Origin: Meandrina meandrites
Taxonomy: Eukaryota; Cnidaria; Anthozoa; Scleractinia; Meandrinidae
Assembly (NCBI GenBank): GCA_963693305.1
Contig: OY855905.1
Span: forward strand, 34,332,137 to 34,396,136
Direction: 5' to 3'
Length of the DNA stretch: 64,000 bases
Position numbers and translations under genes: made by a program
Part shown: piece after piece, positions 42,160-53,859 of the stretch
Layout: each line of letters opens with the position of its first letter
Position numbering within the stretch: position 1 is the stretch's first letter
The notes under the pieces: generated by a model
Told to the model about the DNA's origin: nothing
Databases searched by the model: none
What the model saw: only the letters and a program-made list of their open reading frames with translations

Positions 42160-43249
42160 CAACTTCTTACAAGTTGCCTTCACTACCCAAAGTTGATAAG
42201 TTGCTAAAATTTGTGATTGCAAAATAAAAAGTGCGAGGGTTTCGGTGAAAGAGAAATTTTAAAGATTTGAAACGAAATGTTAAACTTTATAGCATGCGCT
42301 CGCTTGTTCATACATTCTGTAAGCGAAAATCATTCCACACTGCAGCAAGGCAGTCGATATGAAAGTGAGTCTTTGTCAAGGTATAGCTTTTAGCAAAGCC
42401 TGTCTTTTAGCCTCGTCATTTAGAGAACTAGATGATGATGATGTCTTTTAGCCTAGGTGGCTTACAAGGCAAGTACCTTTACGGTTTGAATGGATACTGA
42501 GAGGAGAGTTACGGTGATAGTAAAGTTGTCGCGAACCACAAATAACCCCAGCTGGTAAATTAAGCTGTATTTTTCTTTAGTCATTTTGTTGGGAAAACGT
42601 CTGGCAGCCGGATGACTGCGCATATATGATAGTTCTTTCTGGTAGCGTGTTGCCATTTGTTTAAGGAAATTTTATTCTATATCGTCAACTTTTGTCGTCT
42701 CTAGTATGTAACGGTTTTGAAATTACGAACGCGACTGACATAACTCATTGGCTAAGTTTGGGCAAACTCGATGCTTAATTGGTTACGCAGGCGCCGTATA
42801 TGGATCAGTCGTCAGCAGCGAGATAAAGCTCTGATTTTCTTGTAACTGTGCCTAAAAGAATTAAACTGTAAAGAAAACGTTTATCTGTGACTTTTTTGAC
42901 TTATCCCTGTTGTTGCAGGGGTAGAGGCCACCGAGACGATCCCTCTAACTCTTACACTACAATGACTATCTATTATGGACCTATTTAACACTGTCTATTA
43001 TGGACCTATCTAAATACCTAGTAAGTAACTTCAACGCTTACATTCTGTAGTGTATGTATGTTCATTATCCACAGGCGATAGTCCACAAACAGCAAAATAG
43101 GAGAGAACTTAGCCATAACAACTTACCTGGCTAAACTGCGAAATAAAGCTACGGAATTTTACATTTTTAACCTGGAATACTTTCACTGGAGGGTTACTTA
43201 GCTGATATGCAACCACAAAGAACTGAAATTCTAGTTGGTACACTGTGTT
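42160..43249. other. Intergenic DNA, nothing recognised
   Basis: No gene seen. A short tandem duplication CTATTATGGACCTAT occurs twice near 42969-43010. Confidence 0.45.
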
Positions 43250-43415
43250 CAGTGGCGGATCCAGACCTTCAGCTAAGGAGGGGACCCGCTTGACTATGAA
43301 TATTGAATTCTGCGTAGAAAATTCCGGCACTTCAAAGAAAATGCGCTATTTCCGAAAAATAAGAGGGGGGGGGGGGGGGGGGGGGGGAGGGGACTTCAAA
43401 GTGGAACCGCCACTG
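43250..43415. mobile_element. 166-bp hAT-like MITE with 5-bp target duplication
   Basis: Ends CAGTGGCGGATCCAGA and GTGGAACCGCCACTG are imperfectly inverted; direct flank GTGTT (43245-43249 and 43416-43420). The interior has a G-run of about 24. Ends and layout resemble the 177-bp element at 12564-12740. Confidence 0.75.
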
Positions 43416-43949
43416 GTGTTGCAAAATAACATAAGTAACACAACAGATCTTTGGAGATGCGACAGCGTAACTTTCTCACGGGTTTTACTACGGAGCAGTC
43501 CTGCCCCTGACACAGGATGTTGATGTTGCCCTGTCATGCTCGATAACCTTTCATTTTCATAATTCCTAAAAACTGCTTTTAACAGGGGGCGGGCCTTACT
43601 AGCCCCGCACATATCTTTTACCAGAGCCCTGTTACCCAGTATTACCTATTCTCGTCTCCCACTAGGTGGAAGGAGGGGTGGAATTTGAGACATTTGAGAA
43701 ACATTTTTCTGCTATCTATGTTTAATAACAAGTGACTGGGTTATGCTAAAAGGAAAATAATTTTAGTTTAAGCTTTTAGTTAATTGTCTTATCGAGTTTG
43801 ATAATTGAGATTGACTTCACCCCTTGATAGACTATCAACCAACAAAGACCTCGAGCTCGAATAGCCATCAGATTCACGGATTTTCAACATCATGGCAAAA
43901 TTCTACTAAGAAAATAGGCTGTGATAATTAACTGCCACGCATTGTGCGC

Positions 43950-45170
43950 AATTATCTAAAACGGTATCTTAGTTATTACTTTCAAAACAGCATGGGTCCG
44001 CAGGGTGAGCCATCATTTCAAAATAATGTTTTCATGATAACTTTTGTTGAAGAAAACAGGTGTAAATCAAAAATTAAAAAGTCATAACAGTGCAATGCCT
44101 TGATTTGACAAAATATCTTCATGAAAACGAAATCACTTTATCGAGAAATGAATTTTACTTCTTATAATAATGCTAAAAATAACTAATGAATGAAATGACA
44201 TAACGTTAAAACAACTATCTAATGCTACTTTCAGTAAATGTATTTTCCAAGCCTATATTGTTTAATTTATTCTAAGGCTGGGAAAATATGAATCGCATAT
44301 ATGAATTTTGGAGACCACCCACTTCTACTTCCTGTAGAGTTTAAAAACAAGTAATATAGCTTGGGAGCAAGCTCTCTTGTGTGAATTTCGCGCGAGTGGA
44401 ATACGAGCCCCTCCCATCGCGGCCGTCGTATCCTCGCTCCAACGAACGCCCGCTTGTTTGCTATAGCACACCACGAAACCATGTGCATGAATTGATGTTT
44501 GTCAGTTCCACTTACTGAAATAGAAAATTATAGAAAAAGATACCAATACGCACGAATCGATAAAATTTAACAATATTTTTGCCTCCATTCGAGATTTGAA
44601 AGTGGTATACCCAAGTGCTAAGTTTAATTCACTGCAAAAATCAACGCGCAATTATAAATCAATTTGCTTGGAAAAAGTTATTAATATTTCAAAGCAGCGC
44701 CACTCAGTCTACCATATACATGTTGGGTGTATATCGTATGCACTCGGTCATACCATATATATGTAAATTTTTCGTCGATCAAAACTAATAAAGCTTCACG
44801 ATAACAATAAATGATGATTATAACAAATCATCAAAGACAAAAAAACGCACGCAAGTGGCCGCGGACCGTTGCAGCTCTTTTGTTGGAAAAAGGAAGTTCC
44901 ATTGGGTTTTAGTCGCAGTCTAAAACGTCTCATCAAGGTATTTAGAACCAAGCGTGTTAAAGTGAGTGTCAGCGAGTACCGTAGCGGAGAATTTATGCCG
45001 GCTTGCAAAGAAAAGGTTGCTGAGCTGCTTTTGATGCTTGGTCTCTAAATTGAAAGGTGGGTCCACAACATAGTATTTCGAGTAATTTCAAATGACACTG
45101 GAAACTAAATAATAAATAACAACCTTTATCCATGATCTCAGTGATGCTTGTTTACACCGAAACGTGAAAG
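43950..45170 (+). repeat. Diverged segmental duplication, copy A
   Basis: Aligns in order with 46375-47005. Shared landmarks: CAGCATG(G/A)GTCC, AATGCCTTGATTTGACAA, TATATTGTTT(A/C)ATT, GACCACCC(A/G)CT(T/C)CTACTTCCTG, GAGTTTAAAAACAAGTA, GAGCAAGCTCTCTTGTGT and CTTTATCCA(T/C)GAT. Copy A has about 700 extra bases after 44410. Non-coding. Confidence 0.7.
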
Positions 45171-45489
45171 GAACAAAGTTATCCTGAAATCCGAGAAGCT
45201 GCTGGGAAAATAAACAGTTAACGCCATCATTTTGAAACTAAATTTTGTCGCGGGTACGCCTTTTGTGATGCATCGCTCCGTAATTCCAGCGGTTTGTTTG
45301 TCAGTCATGAATTTAACACTCTTAAGGTAATCTAACGTTTTGACATGCACTAATAGTAATAAACATTAAATTTTCCTTGTACACGTAATCATGTTCAAAA
45401 CACTGGTTAAATCGCTACTTGCGTTCAATCCTGAGAATTAGCATTTCGCGCTCTTTTAAAAAACTCATAATTCTAAAATAATCGCGGAA

Positions 45490-46250
45490 ACCGACGAGGC
45501 ACTGCCAAACTCTCTTCGGAAAATGTTTTGGCTTAAATATTCGTGTACGATTCCATATTCACGCTTATGAGGTTCGAATAGACTCACTGACAAAAAAATA
45601 TTCAAGTGGAGTTTAGTGTCGCCGGGTAGTTCACTCATGATTTATAGTGACTTGTTTGCGGGATTTTTCTGCAGTTTGTAATTTACGAAGCCCTACTTAC
45701 TAATCAGAGTAATCTTGTTTTTGATCAGTATGGCTAAATAAGAGGTCGAATTATTTGTTGCTCAGTACTTTTGAGTATTTTATGTAGATATTTCCTTCGG
45801 TTTTTTATCCAAAGCAATATCTGCACTCAATCAAGTAAGCTCAATCGCAACGAAAGCGACAATTTTTGGCGTAAATATTCGTGTATGACTCCAAATTTAG
45901 GCGTGTGAAATGACAAAATGCAAGTCACAGTTGGATAATAAAGCTTTCATTAGATTTTTGGTCTGTGGTGTCGCTGCGTAGTTTTTACTCATTGTCTGTG
46001 GTTTGACTCGCCTTGCGAGCGTTATTTGCGGTTAGAAATTTGTGAAGTGTTTCTTGCTGTAACGGCGCAATCTTGTGATCCGTGTGGCTAAATAATTTAA
46101 TTTAGGTCGAAATAAATATGTATATCTTCGTTGCTCGGTACGGCTTACTGCTCAGTTTTCCTTCGGATTTTGTAAGCAATATAGGGCAAAAAAGTCTGAT
46201 CTCAAATAACTCGCAACGAAACCGAAAATGTTTTTGCGTAAATATTCGGA
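45490..46250 (+). repeat. Tandem array of about 350-bp units
   Basis: (G)TAAATATTCGTGTA-type landmark occurs near 45535, 45873 and 46240 (spacings about 338 and 367), each preceded by AACGAAA(G/C)CGA-AAT(G)TTTTTGG-like sequence. GGCTAAATAA...GGTCGAA occurs in both full units, as do TTTGTTGCTC / TTCGTTGCTC and CCTTCGG(T/A)TTTT. Two full units and the start of a third. It lies between the two copies of the segmental duplication. Confidence 0.7.
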
Positions 46251-46374
46251 CGACGGGCAATCACGTGACAACCAGTTTTCTAAGGTATGGTACTCACGCT
46301 TGCGCTTCCCAAGGGGAGCTCCACTACTAAAGAAATCGGTTATAGTAATTAACTGTTAAGTATGGTGCAAGCTT

Positions 46375-47005
46375 ATCTGAACATCTTAGTTAATAGTTTC
46401 AAATCAGCATGAGTCCACACAGCGAACTATCGTTCCAAGATAATGTATTCATGATAATTCTCGTTGAAGAAAATTAATACACAGGTGTAAATCGAAATAA
46501 TCATAACGGAACAATGCCTTGATTTGACAAGATCTTCATGGAATTGAACAAACCTTGCCGAGAAATTAATTTGAATGATAATTGGGATGACCTATCCCTT
46601 ATTAAAACAAGAATATAATGCTACTCACAGTAAATATATTTTCTTTGCCTATATTGTTTCATTCTGAGGTTGGAAGGATATTTATCGCATATGTGAGTTT
46701 TGAAGACCACCCGCTCCTACTTCCTGCAGAGTTTAAAAACAAGTATTAAACGATCTCATTCCTGTCTTATCACAATTCGATCGGAAACATACGGCTCCAC
46801 AAGCCTCTAGTTTGTATACTGACAGCCGGGAATAAGCAAAGGTAATTTATTTATCATTTATTTATTTTAAGCCTGGGAGCAAGCTCTCTTGTGTAAATTG
46901 TGTAAATTTCGGGCGTGTGGAATACATGCCACTTCTTCGTATCTCGCCGCTTTAACCTTTATCCACGATAAAGTTCTCTGTGAAAGTTGTTTACACCGTA
47001 AAGTC
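46375..47005 (+). repeat. Diverged segmental duplication, copy B
   Basis: Second copy of the block at 43950-45170 (see landmarks there). It has an insertion between 46746 and 46868 containing a short TTTATTTATCATTTATTTATT stretch. Confidence 0.7.
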
Positions 47006-47041
47006 AAAGCAAGACTAATATAATTTAGTAGAATTCTACTA

Positions 47042-47107
47042 GCACACTAATGCAAATGCTGCAATGTGATTGGCTGAGCTATTGAACACTATCAGCCATT
47101 AGTGTGC
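47042..47107. repeat. Short inverted repeat GCACACTAATG
   Basis: GCACACTAATG at the left pairs with CATTAGTGTGC at the right, with (T)GATTGGCTGA / ATCAGCC further in. Just upstream is the self-complementary TAGTAGAATTCTACTA. Probably part of a foldback element reaching to 47511. Confidence 0.6.
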
Positions 47108-47405
47108 AGTTGCCGAAGGTCGTCCACAAAATGCGACGTTTTTATCGTTTTCCCGAAGTTTTGGAAGGAAGTTTAAATGTAAATGGATAATAAAATTCTC
47201 GAGAAGACTAAAAGAAGGACATTAGCGGTTTCTTGACTTTAAAAGCTTGAAATTATTGAAAAATGGGTGCACGCGCGTAAACAACTGCAAATTTACCAAG
47301 GAAAATTCAATGCGTGCGATTTTGTTAAAACGTTAAGTTCGATAATGCGTAGGAAAATAATCAGAAACCATTATCTGCGTTTATTTCAGTCAGAATTCTA
47401 CTAAA

Positions 47406-47511
47406 ACAATTAGATTATTCGCTCTCAATTTCTATGAGGTGATAGTTGATTCGGCCTGCGGCCTCATCAACTATCACCTTATAGAAATCTCGAGCTCATA
47501 ATCTAATTGTT
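47406..47511. repeat. 106-bp palindrome AACAATTAGATTAT
   Basis: Arms AACAATTAGATTAT / ATAATCTAATTGTT, AATTTCTAT(G)AGGTGATAGTTGAT / ATCAACTATCACCTTATAGAAAT; centre CGGCCTGCGGCC. Near-perfect hairpin. The AGAATTCTACTA word precedes both this palindrome (47391) and the inverted repeat at 47042. Confidence 0.75.
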
Positions 47512-49848
47512 AAATAGAAATCTGCAATCAGTAGCGCCGGATAGACCTGGATCAGTTAATTATTTTAAATGCAATATATTTACGGCAGACTAATTCAAAT
47601 GGCGTAAACGACCAAAATAAACAAATGTGGTTAACAACTGAAAACATTACCTTTTCAAAGCTAAAAAATTACATCCTCTCGGTATAAATAGACGTGACGA
47701 ATTCGAAGCACGCCACTGTCACATGTTACTTAGTTTTAAACAACCAATGATTATCACGCATTTCATTTCAAACTTTGGATCTGTCCGCCAGGATCAATCA
47801 GATTGTTCCGTTTGGATCAGTCCGTCGTAAATATATTTCATTTCATACCAGACTGCACAGGAAGGTTCGGTCCGAAAGGGGTACCTTTTTCAGACTGGAC
47901 GTGTGTAAAAGGGATGGAATTTTACAAGTTAAAGAATATAAAAGGAAGGGAAAACTATCATTTAGGTATTAAAACAGGACTTTTCAAAATACCTGAAACA
48001 AACGTACTTATACTTAATGGCTGATACATTTAAGTATTTTAAGGCGTAACTCAAGTGAAACCTACTGCTTCGTCCCCAGTCGCTTGCGATCGTTGGGGAA
48101 ATGCTAGTTAATTATTGAGGAAAGCAGCTCAAGACTCTCGATCAGAATCCGCGCTCAATCGGCCTTGGAAAAGCCTGTGGAGGAGGCAGTGAAACCTATA
48201 GAAAAAGGGTATAGGTACAGCCCTATTGTTGGCATGTAAAAGGAACAGGCTTTAACTCGATTGACAAAGGGTCATGAAAGGACCTGGGAACGAGATCGTG
48301 TTGGTGTACAACTGTACCGTATGAACATTTCTCACACTTACTGTGGAACGCTCCTACCTAATTTTTGTCATTTTCTCTAATAAAACCATTTAATAGATAG
48401 AAAAAACGGAAACGCTTAAATTAAATTGACTTATCCTGAGCTTGAGTACAAGACGTGCATCATTCTAGACAGAAAAGATCTAAAATACAAACAACAGCTG
48501 TAGACTAAAAATATGTGCACACCAATCTGAAACGATGCAACCACTCTAAAAGCACGTATCAACTTACTATCGTTTACACTTAAAATAGCACAACAAGGCG
48601 ACAAAATGACGCGTTGATATCGGTCTCAAGGTTATCTTCAAAATAATTTGGCTAATTATGACTTCCATTGAGCCACAAACGGTCATTAATTAACAAGAAA
48701 GCTTTCAAATTATCTTAAGACAGTTTGAATTACATTTTAATGCAATCATTAAGTTATTTGGCAGCGCAAGTAGCACTTGTTTTCTAATTTGCTCCAACCA
48801 CGCATTGTGCGTGTGTTTTCAGAGATAAAACAAGAAGAATTATAATTAAATGTCAAGTGAAGGTCGTCGTTTATCACAAGGATTGATTTTACATGGTGCT
48901 CTTTATTGCTTGTGCATCTGGAAAGAATCCTGAGCTGTTTGGTCATGTGAACAGTCAGAAAATACAACGGGAATAACGGACGAATATTCGTATCTTTCAA
49001 AGTGTACTCTCTCGCGCAACATTCACTTACACAACCCCTACCCCACACCAACCGCCCCCTTTTATCTAAGCTACATGTAGCTCAGGTCGATCAGGGTTTA
49101 TATCGTAAGGTTGGTAAAGTCTGCATACGAGCCAAGTGGCCCTTATCGTACTGAGGATCTATTTGCGGTATTAGTATGTTTAAATATTCAAGGCCAAATC
49201 TTCATTCTGTCACTGTCATCGCTAATGTCTCATCTGGTCTATCAAAGGAATTCATTAAGCGCCTGCCATACACATCAGGCAATTTGCAAAGAACGATAAC
49301 ACACATGGCACTATAAATGTAACAATTGTTGAAACTGAACCTTAGGCAAAATATATCAAAATACAAACATATATCATGTGCATTACGGCTGAATTTGTTT
49401 ATATTCACTTTATCTTTTTCTCTTCTTTCACCGATTCCTAGTATGTGCACTTCACCCGAGATTCTTGACCTCTGTAGTCACTGACCCGGCAGTCAGATTA
49501 TCTCCTCTCTATCCAATGACTGTACCTTCAGTTCGTTACATTTTTTTTTTTTTATTAATTTTTATCAGGGAAAGGCCTTTGGCCAACTTGAAAGGGACTG
49601 AAAAAGGCGCTGTCTAAGTTGTAGTATTATAATTATTATCCAGTTATTATTATTGTTCAAAATACTGTGTTTACAGCAGCATGTAATGTGGCAACGAAAC
49701 AGAACAGACAGTGGCTACAAGCAACTTTTCCGAATACAAGCTTCTATGTGTACATACGATGGTTGTTAAAATTAAATTCTGGTTGATGTCGCAAGGGGCT
49801 ACCACAAGATATAGATAAAACAATTTCTTGAATAAAACTACTTCTTTT

Positions 49849-49886
49849 CAAACAAGCAAACAAACAAACAAACAAACAAACAAACA
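49849..49886 (+). repeat. (CAAA)n microsatellite
   Basis: About eight consecutive CAAA units. Confidence 0.9.
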
Positions 49887-52029
49887 GATTAGCTATCTCC
49901 CTTGGGCATACTTCTATTCAGCTTTAATCAATGGTGCTAATAAGTTGGTTGAATTGTTACAAAGAGAGGGCTGCTAAAACTGGTAATATCTTGACGTGAC
50001 GGAAATGAATGCAGAAAAAGCTGATTTACAAGATATAATTTAAGGCAGTTTTATTTTGAGCTAAAGGAGTGAATTCTTGAAATTTTGGTTTTTATACAGA
50101 CATAGACATATTAAACTTAAAATTGGTAAAAGGTCTCTCGACACACTCTCGAAACTATTCCAGCATAAAAGAAACACAATGCCTTATCTAATTTGAAAAA
50201 AAAAAAAATGAATTATTAATCTCGGTATTGTCTTTTTTTAAATTAAATGTCAAGGTTTTATTTGTCAGTTGCGATTGTTAAATATTCCCGCTGCGATGGT
50301 TGATGTAATTAAAATCAATCATTATCTGTTTTGTCAGAGAATTGAGAACTGCCAGAATATAATCCATAATTAAACAAGCCGGAATCACGCAAGCGAAACC
50401 CTCGTGGATAGTAACTCAGCTAAGCGTTGGGTTTCGAGAGAAGTCCTCTTTGAAGACGCCAAGTTTATCAACGGTAGAGGTTTACGGGATTTATTCGCCT
50501 CATAGGATAGCCGTTGTTAGCAATTCTCGAGTAACCAGGTGAGAATTATGATGTGTTTCTCCATACTATCGACTGCCTCTTAAAAGTCTATATAAATGAC
50601 TTTACGCGGCCTTATTCACGACATAAGCCGAGTATATTTCGATTCTTGTTTGAACAGTTTAAGAGTTATTTAAAAACAATCTTCAGTCGGCTTTAATTTG
50701 AAAGAAGGAGCAACAACCTTTGCTTTACACGGCAATGAATATTGGACACGACATGTTTTATTTTCTATTGAAGGGCTGTTGTGGCTGGATAATCTGTAAT
50801 CTAAATACGACTGTACAATTTAAGCGAGGATTAGAAAAATCTTAATTAATAAACAAAGTAGCTGCCGTAGTTATTGACACACATAAGCATCCCGCTTTTC
50901 GTGTTTTCAATTGTTACGAAAATAATATGTGGTCAACTTACACGTATTTGTAACCGCAGGACGCAGGTTCATTCTTTGTTGTTTCATGTAAATTGAAACC
51001 AAAGCCGTTTAACACCAAGCTTGTTCTACGGAAATTGTCTCGATCTAAGAATTCATTTTCTTTTTAACAAGCCAGGATTCTCGTAAAATGAGAAGAATTT
51101 GCCTACTTTACTCAATTATTTTGAATTTTGCGTTGCATATATTGAACCGAAATTGTTTTGTGTATTCTTCGATCTAGTATATCAAGTATTGGTCGTCTTC
51201 TCAAGAGCCATTCTACGCCAAATGGGCACCTTGCATATTTATAAACAGTTGTCAGTGCTAATGCGTAGTTGCAGAGTATAACGAAGCTTGAAATTAGTTT
51301 ACTGGCGATTTTTATTGAGCTTTCAAGGTTATCAGTGCTGTTTGTTTAGATACAAAGCAATCATTATAAGAAATGAGTACTACAGCAGTGTCGTGTCGCT
51401 AAAATAAGGAAAGCTTGTCACGCTACTGTTTTTCCATCCCACATTCATTCTCAACAGCAATTTTCCTTTGGAAACGGTTAAAATTTGAATGACAGAAATA
51501 TATGACAAACACGTGCAGCAAAGAAGGATGTTAATTTTAAAATGATTAATGGCACGTGCTAAATTAGCCATGATTCGAGGCAAGAAAGTCGCCTGATAAC
51601 AAGTGCTAATTACCGGCTGCTTGTGAATACATGCACCTTCCATCGCGCATGAGCAGCACGAGGCCATCATGGCGTCGCAGCGATTGTTAACCAAGATTGT
51701 AAGTTTTGTTGTCATTATCAGAGGAACCCAGGCTTTTATTGAGTAGCAGCAACATCAGGGAAAAGAGGGTCTGCTAATAGTTAGCAGGAACCAAAGTAAG
51801 ATAGCAAATTATGGACGCACGTGTTGAAGAGATTGGAGAGATCGATTAGGAATTACTTCTATATTAGAAAGAAAAAAAAAAGAAAAAATATTGCATCCCT
51901 GCTGTGTTTTCTCCGAACTTAATACTGCCTGCTGAGAAAATTTCAATACTGGATAAACGGACATGTTCTGGTGCACGTCCCAAATTTAATACTTGGTCAT
52001 GTGATTGGGGGAGCTAGATTTTATGGAGA

Positions 52030-52108
52030 GATTACCTCGCAATTGTTGCTAACATCCCAATGAACTTATATGTGGGAGATTACCTCGCAATTTTTCCTAA
52101 CATCCCAA
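52030..52108 (+). repeat. Direct repeat GAGATTACCTCGCAATT
   Basis: Two tandem copies with about 45-bp spacing, sharing GAGATTACCTCGCAATT(G/T)TT(G/C)CTAACATCCCAA. Confidence 0.8.
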
Positions 52109-53345
52109 AGCTGACATTTAATGTTAAGTAGTTTATTCAAGTTCTGACAATTATTTCAGCATAACTGCTTTACCAGACAACTTGAAAAGAAATTCATTAA
52201 GATGTGACAGGAAGATTTTTTTCTCCGTCAGATAAAATTAAAAACAAGGCTCATTTTGACACTATTTTCACCCACGTGTCTTGGAAGACAATTATGCTTA
52301 AGTGTTCATCGCCTAGTTTCAAAAAAAGTCTGTTATTAAAAGCATTTAGAATAGGATTCTTAATTAAAGGTACGGCTTACAGTATTCCGTGTGGATACTG
52401 GTGCAAGATCCTTGCCGGCGGTAAAATAAAACAATTGACACTTTCTTGTCATAAGAAAATCTTTCCAGCTTAATAAGTTTCAGAGGCGGAGAGATCTGTA
52501 TTAGACAGTTGTCAAGATAGAAGCGAAGTATCAATTTACACCTGACCTCATTTCAAGAATATCTGAATTTGCGAAAATATATATATATATATATTTTACT
52601 GTTGACAAGTCTTCTACTTCAACTGAAGAGCATTCGAAGAAGTTTCCGACCTTGAATGCGGCTAATCCCAAATAATGTCATCAAGAGGGGAGGTGACCGT
52701 CAAACTGGCAGATAAAAGCAAACAAGGAAGCAAATTAAAAATAAGATTATCTTGTGTCCTCGTGATTGTTGCAACGATTTTCGTTTTTCTGTCGATAGAA
52801 TTGAATGTCTTAAAGCATCAAGACAAAACGTCCGGTGAAGTCGCGTAACTCTCCTTCCAGCCTTGTCAGTGTCACATCAACAGTGCGAGGTTTTTGCGAT
52901 CGCTGATTTAACGGTAAATGTACATGGTTCTAAGCGGCTAAATGTAATATTTTGCACTGTTTGGTTTAGTTTCGTGTGTACGTGAGGTGAATGAAATTAA
53001 TCTTGTTTTGTTATCCAAGCCTACAAACGTAAAGATAAATCAATACTTGAATTGAGATAAAGAGGATTTTTTTAAATATTTTTATGCCGGAGTCAATAGC
53101 AATTTTCTCTCTTTAAAAGCCAGAAAATCGCGAAGAAGAGAAAACTGTGGATGATACAAGGGTTTAAGCCTTAAGATAACGTATGAGTATTTGCATTAGA
53201 ACATTCAGCGAAACTGGATGGATTTGTTTAGTGCAGGAAATTAACATCAACTTTTCAGAAGTCAGTCGCATTTAGACGGAATTTTTTTAAGCTTTGTCTC
53301 CGTGTACACAATAAAAATGCAAATATGAGATATTGGATATCAGAA

Positions 53346-53437
53346 GCCTGAGAACAAGACGAGTTAGTTTCTAGTCTCTCTCTTCCGTATCCAAAAATAC
53401 AACAAGAGACAAGGAAACCAAAGTTGCTCCCAGGCTC
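53346..53437. repeat. Small element with AGCCTGAGAACAA ends
   Basis: AGCCTGAGAACAA at the left and TTGCTCCCAGGCT at the right are imperfectly inverted, with AGTCTCTCTCTT and AAGAGACAAGG words within. It resembles the AGCCTGGGAGCAAGCTCT word at 44360 and 46870. Probably a short MITE; the overlapping minus-strand 68-codon frame is incidental. Confidence 0.45.
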
Positions 53438-53784
53438 TTCAGAAAGACGATGTTTTAGCATGCAAGTGATTGATTAGCTGGTATTTACTTTTACTTTTCA
53501 GAAATTTTGGCAAAAATTGTTACGTTCGGTTTTATACTTTTGCGCTTTTCTGTTTTTAACTGTGTATCAGCTAAGTGACTTATTCGAGAGCTTTTTAGGT
53601 ATCCTTAGAGTTCCAACACCTTTTCTTTTGCACTGTTTATCCTATGGGGACAGGTATATAAAACAAATGTCAAACTAACAGTAGATAGTTGAGAGTCCAA
53701 CCTGGCAGGAGGCTGAATGGCTGGCTATTTACAAAGTGTGGAGGATTGAATTTGGGGTTGCCGAACACAAATCCAGCCTGTGGT

Positions 53785-53855
53785 AGGGAGGGGGGATTTA
53801 AATCCAGCACCTTCAGATTACCAGCACCCTAACCACTAGATCACACCTCCTCCTT
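53785..53855 (-). repeat. tRNA-like SINE head (minus strand)
   Basis: The reverse complement reads GAGGAGGTGTGATCTAGTGGTTAGGGTGCTGG...GGATTTAAATCC in pieces: A-box-like TGATCTAGTGGTTAGGG and a B-box-like GGATTTAAATCC. The spacing between them (about 30 bases) fits a tRNA-derived promoter. It is a SINE head or tRNA pseudogene rather than a working tRNA. Confidence 0.55.
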
Positions 53856-53859
53856 GTGA

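Larger units (their letters stand above)
47512..53345. other. Gene-poor AT-rich region, part 1
   Basis: No coding exon can be supported on either strand; short open frames at 47775-48024, 48749-49051, 51380-51715 and 52204-52473 lack recognisable features. Holds a CAAA microsatellite (49849-49886), a TA run (52577-52594) and a tandem duplication of GAGATTACCTCGCAATT...AACATCCCAA (52030-52108). Confidence 0.5.

Noticed and set aside
47775..48024. Short overlapping open frames with basic residues
   Set aside because: Too short and without family features; two frames overlap equally well.
51380..51715. 111-codon minus-strand frame with many cysteines
   Set aside because: Cysteines are scattered; no signal peptide or splice context, and it lies in a gene-poor AT-rich stretch.
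53255..53461. 68-codon minus-strand protein
   Set aside because: It overlaps a small inverted-ended element seen in related form elsewhere in the window.
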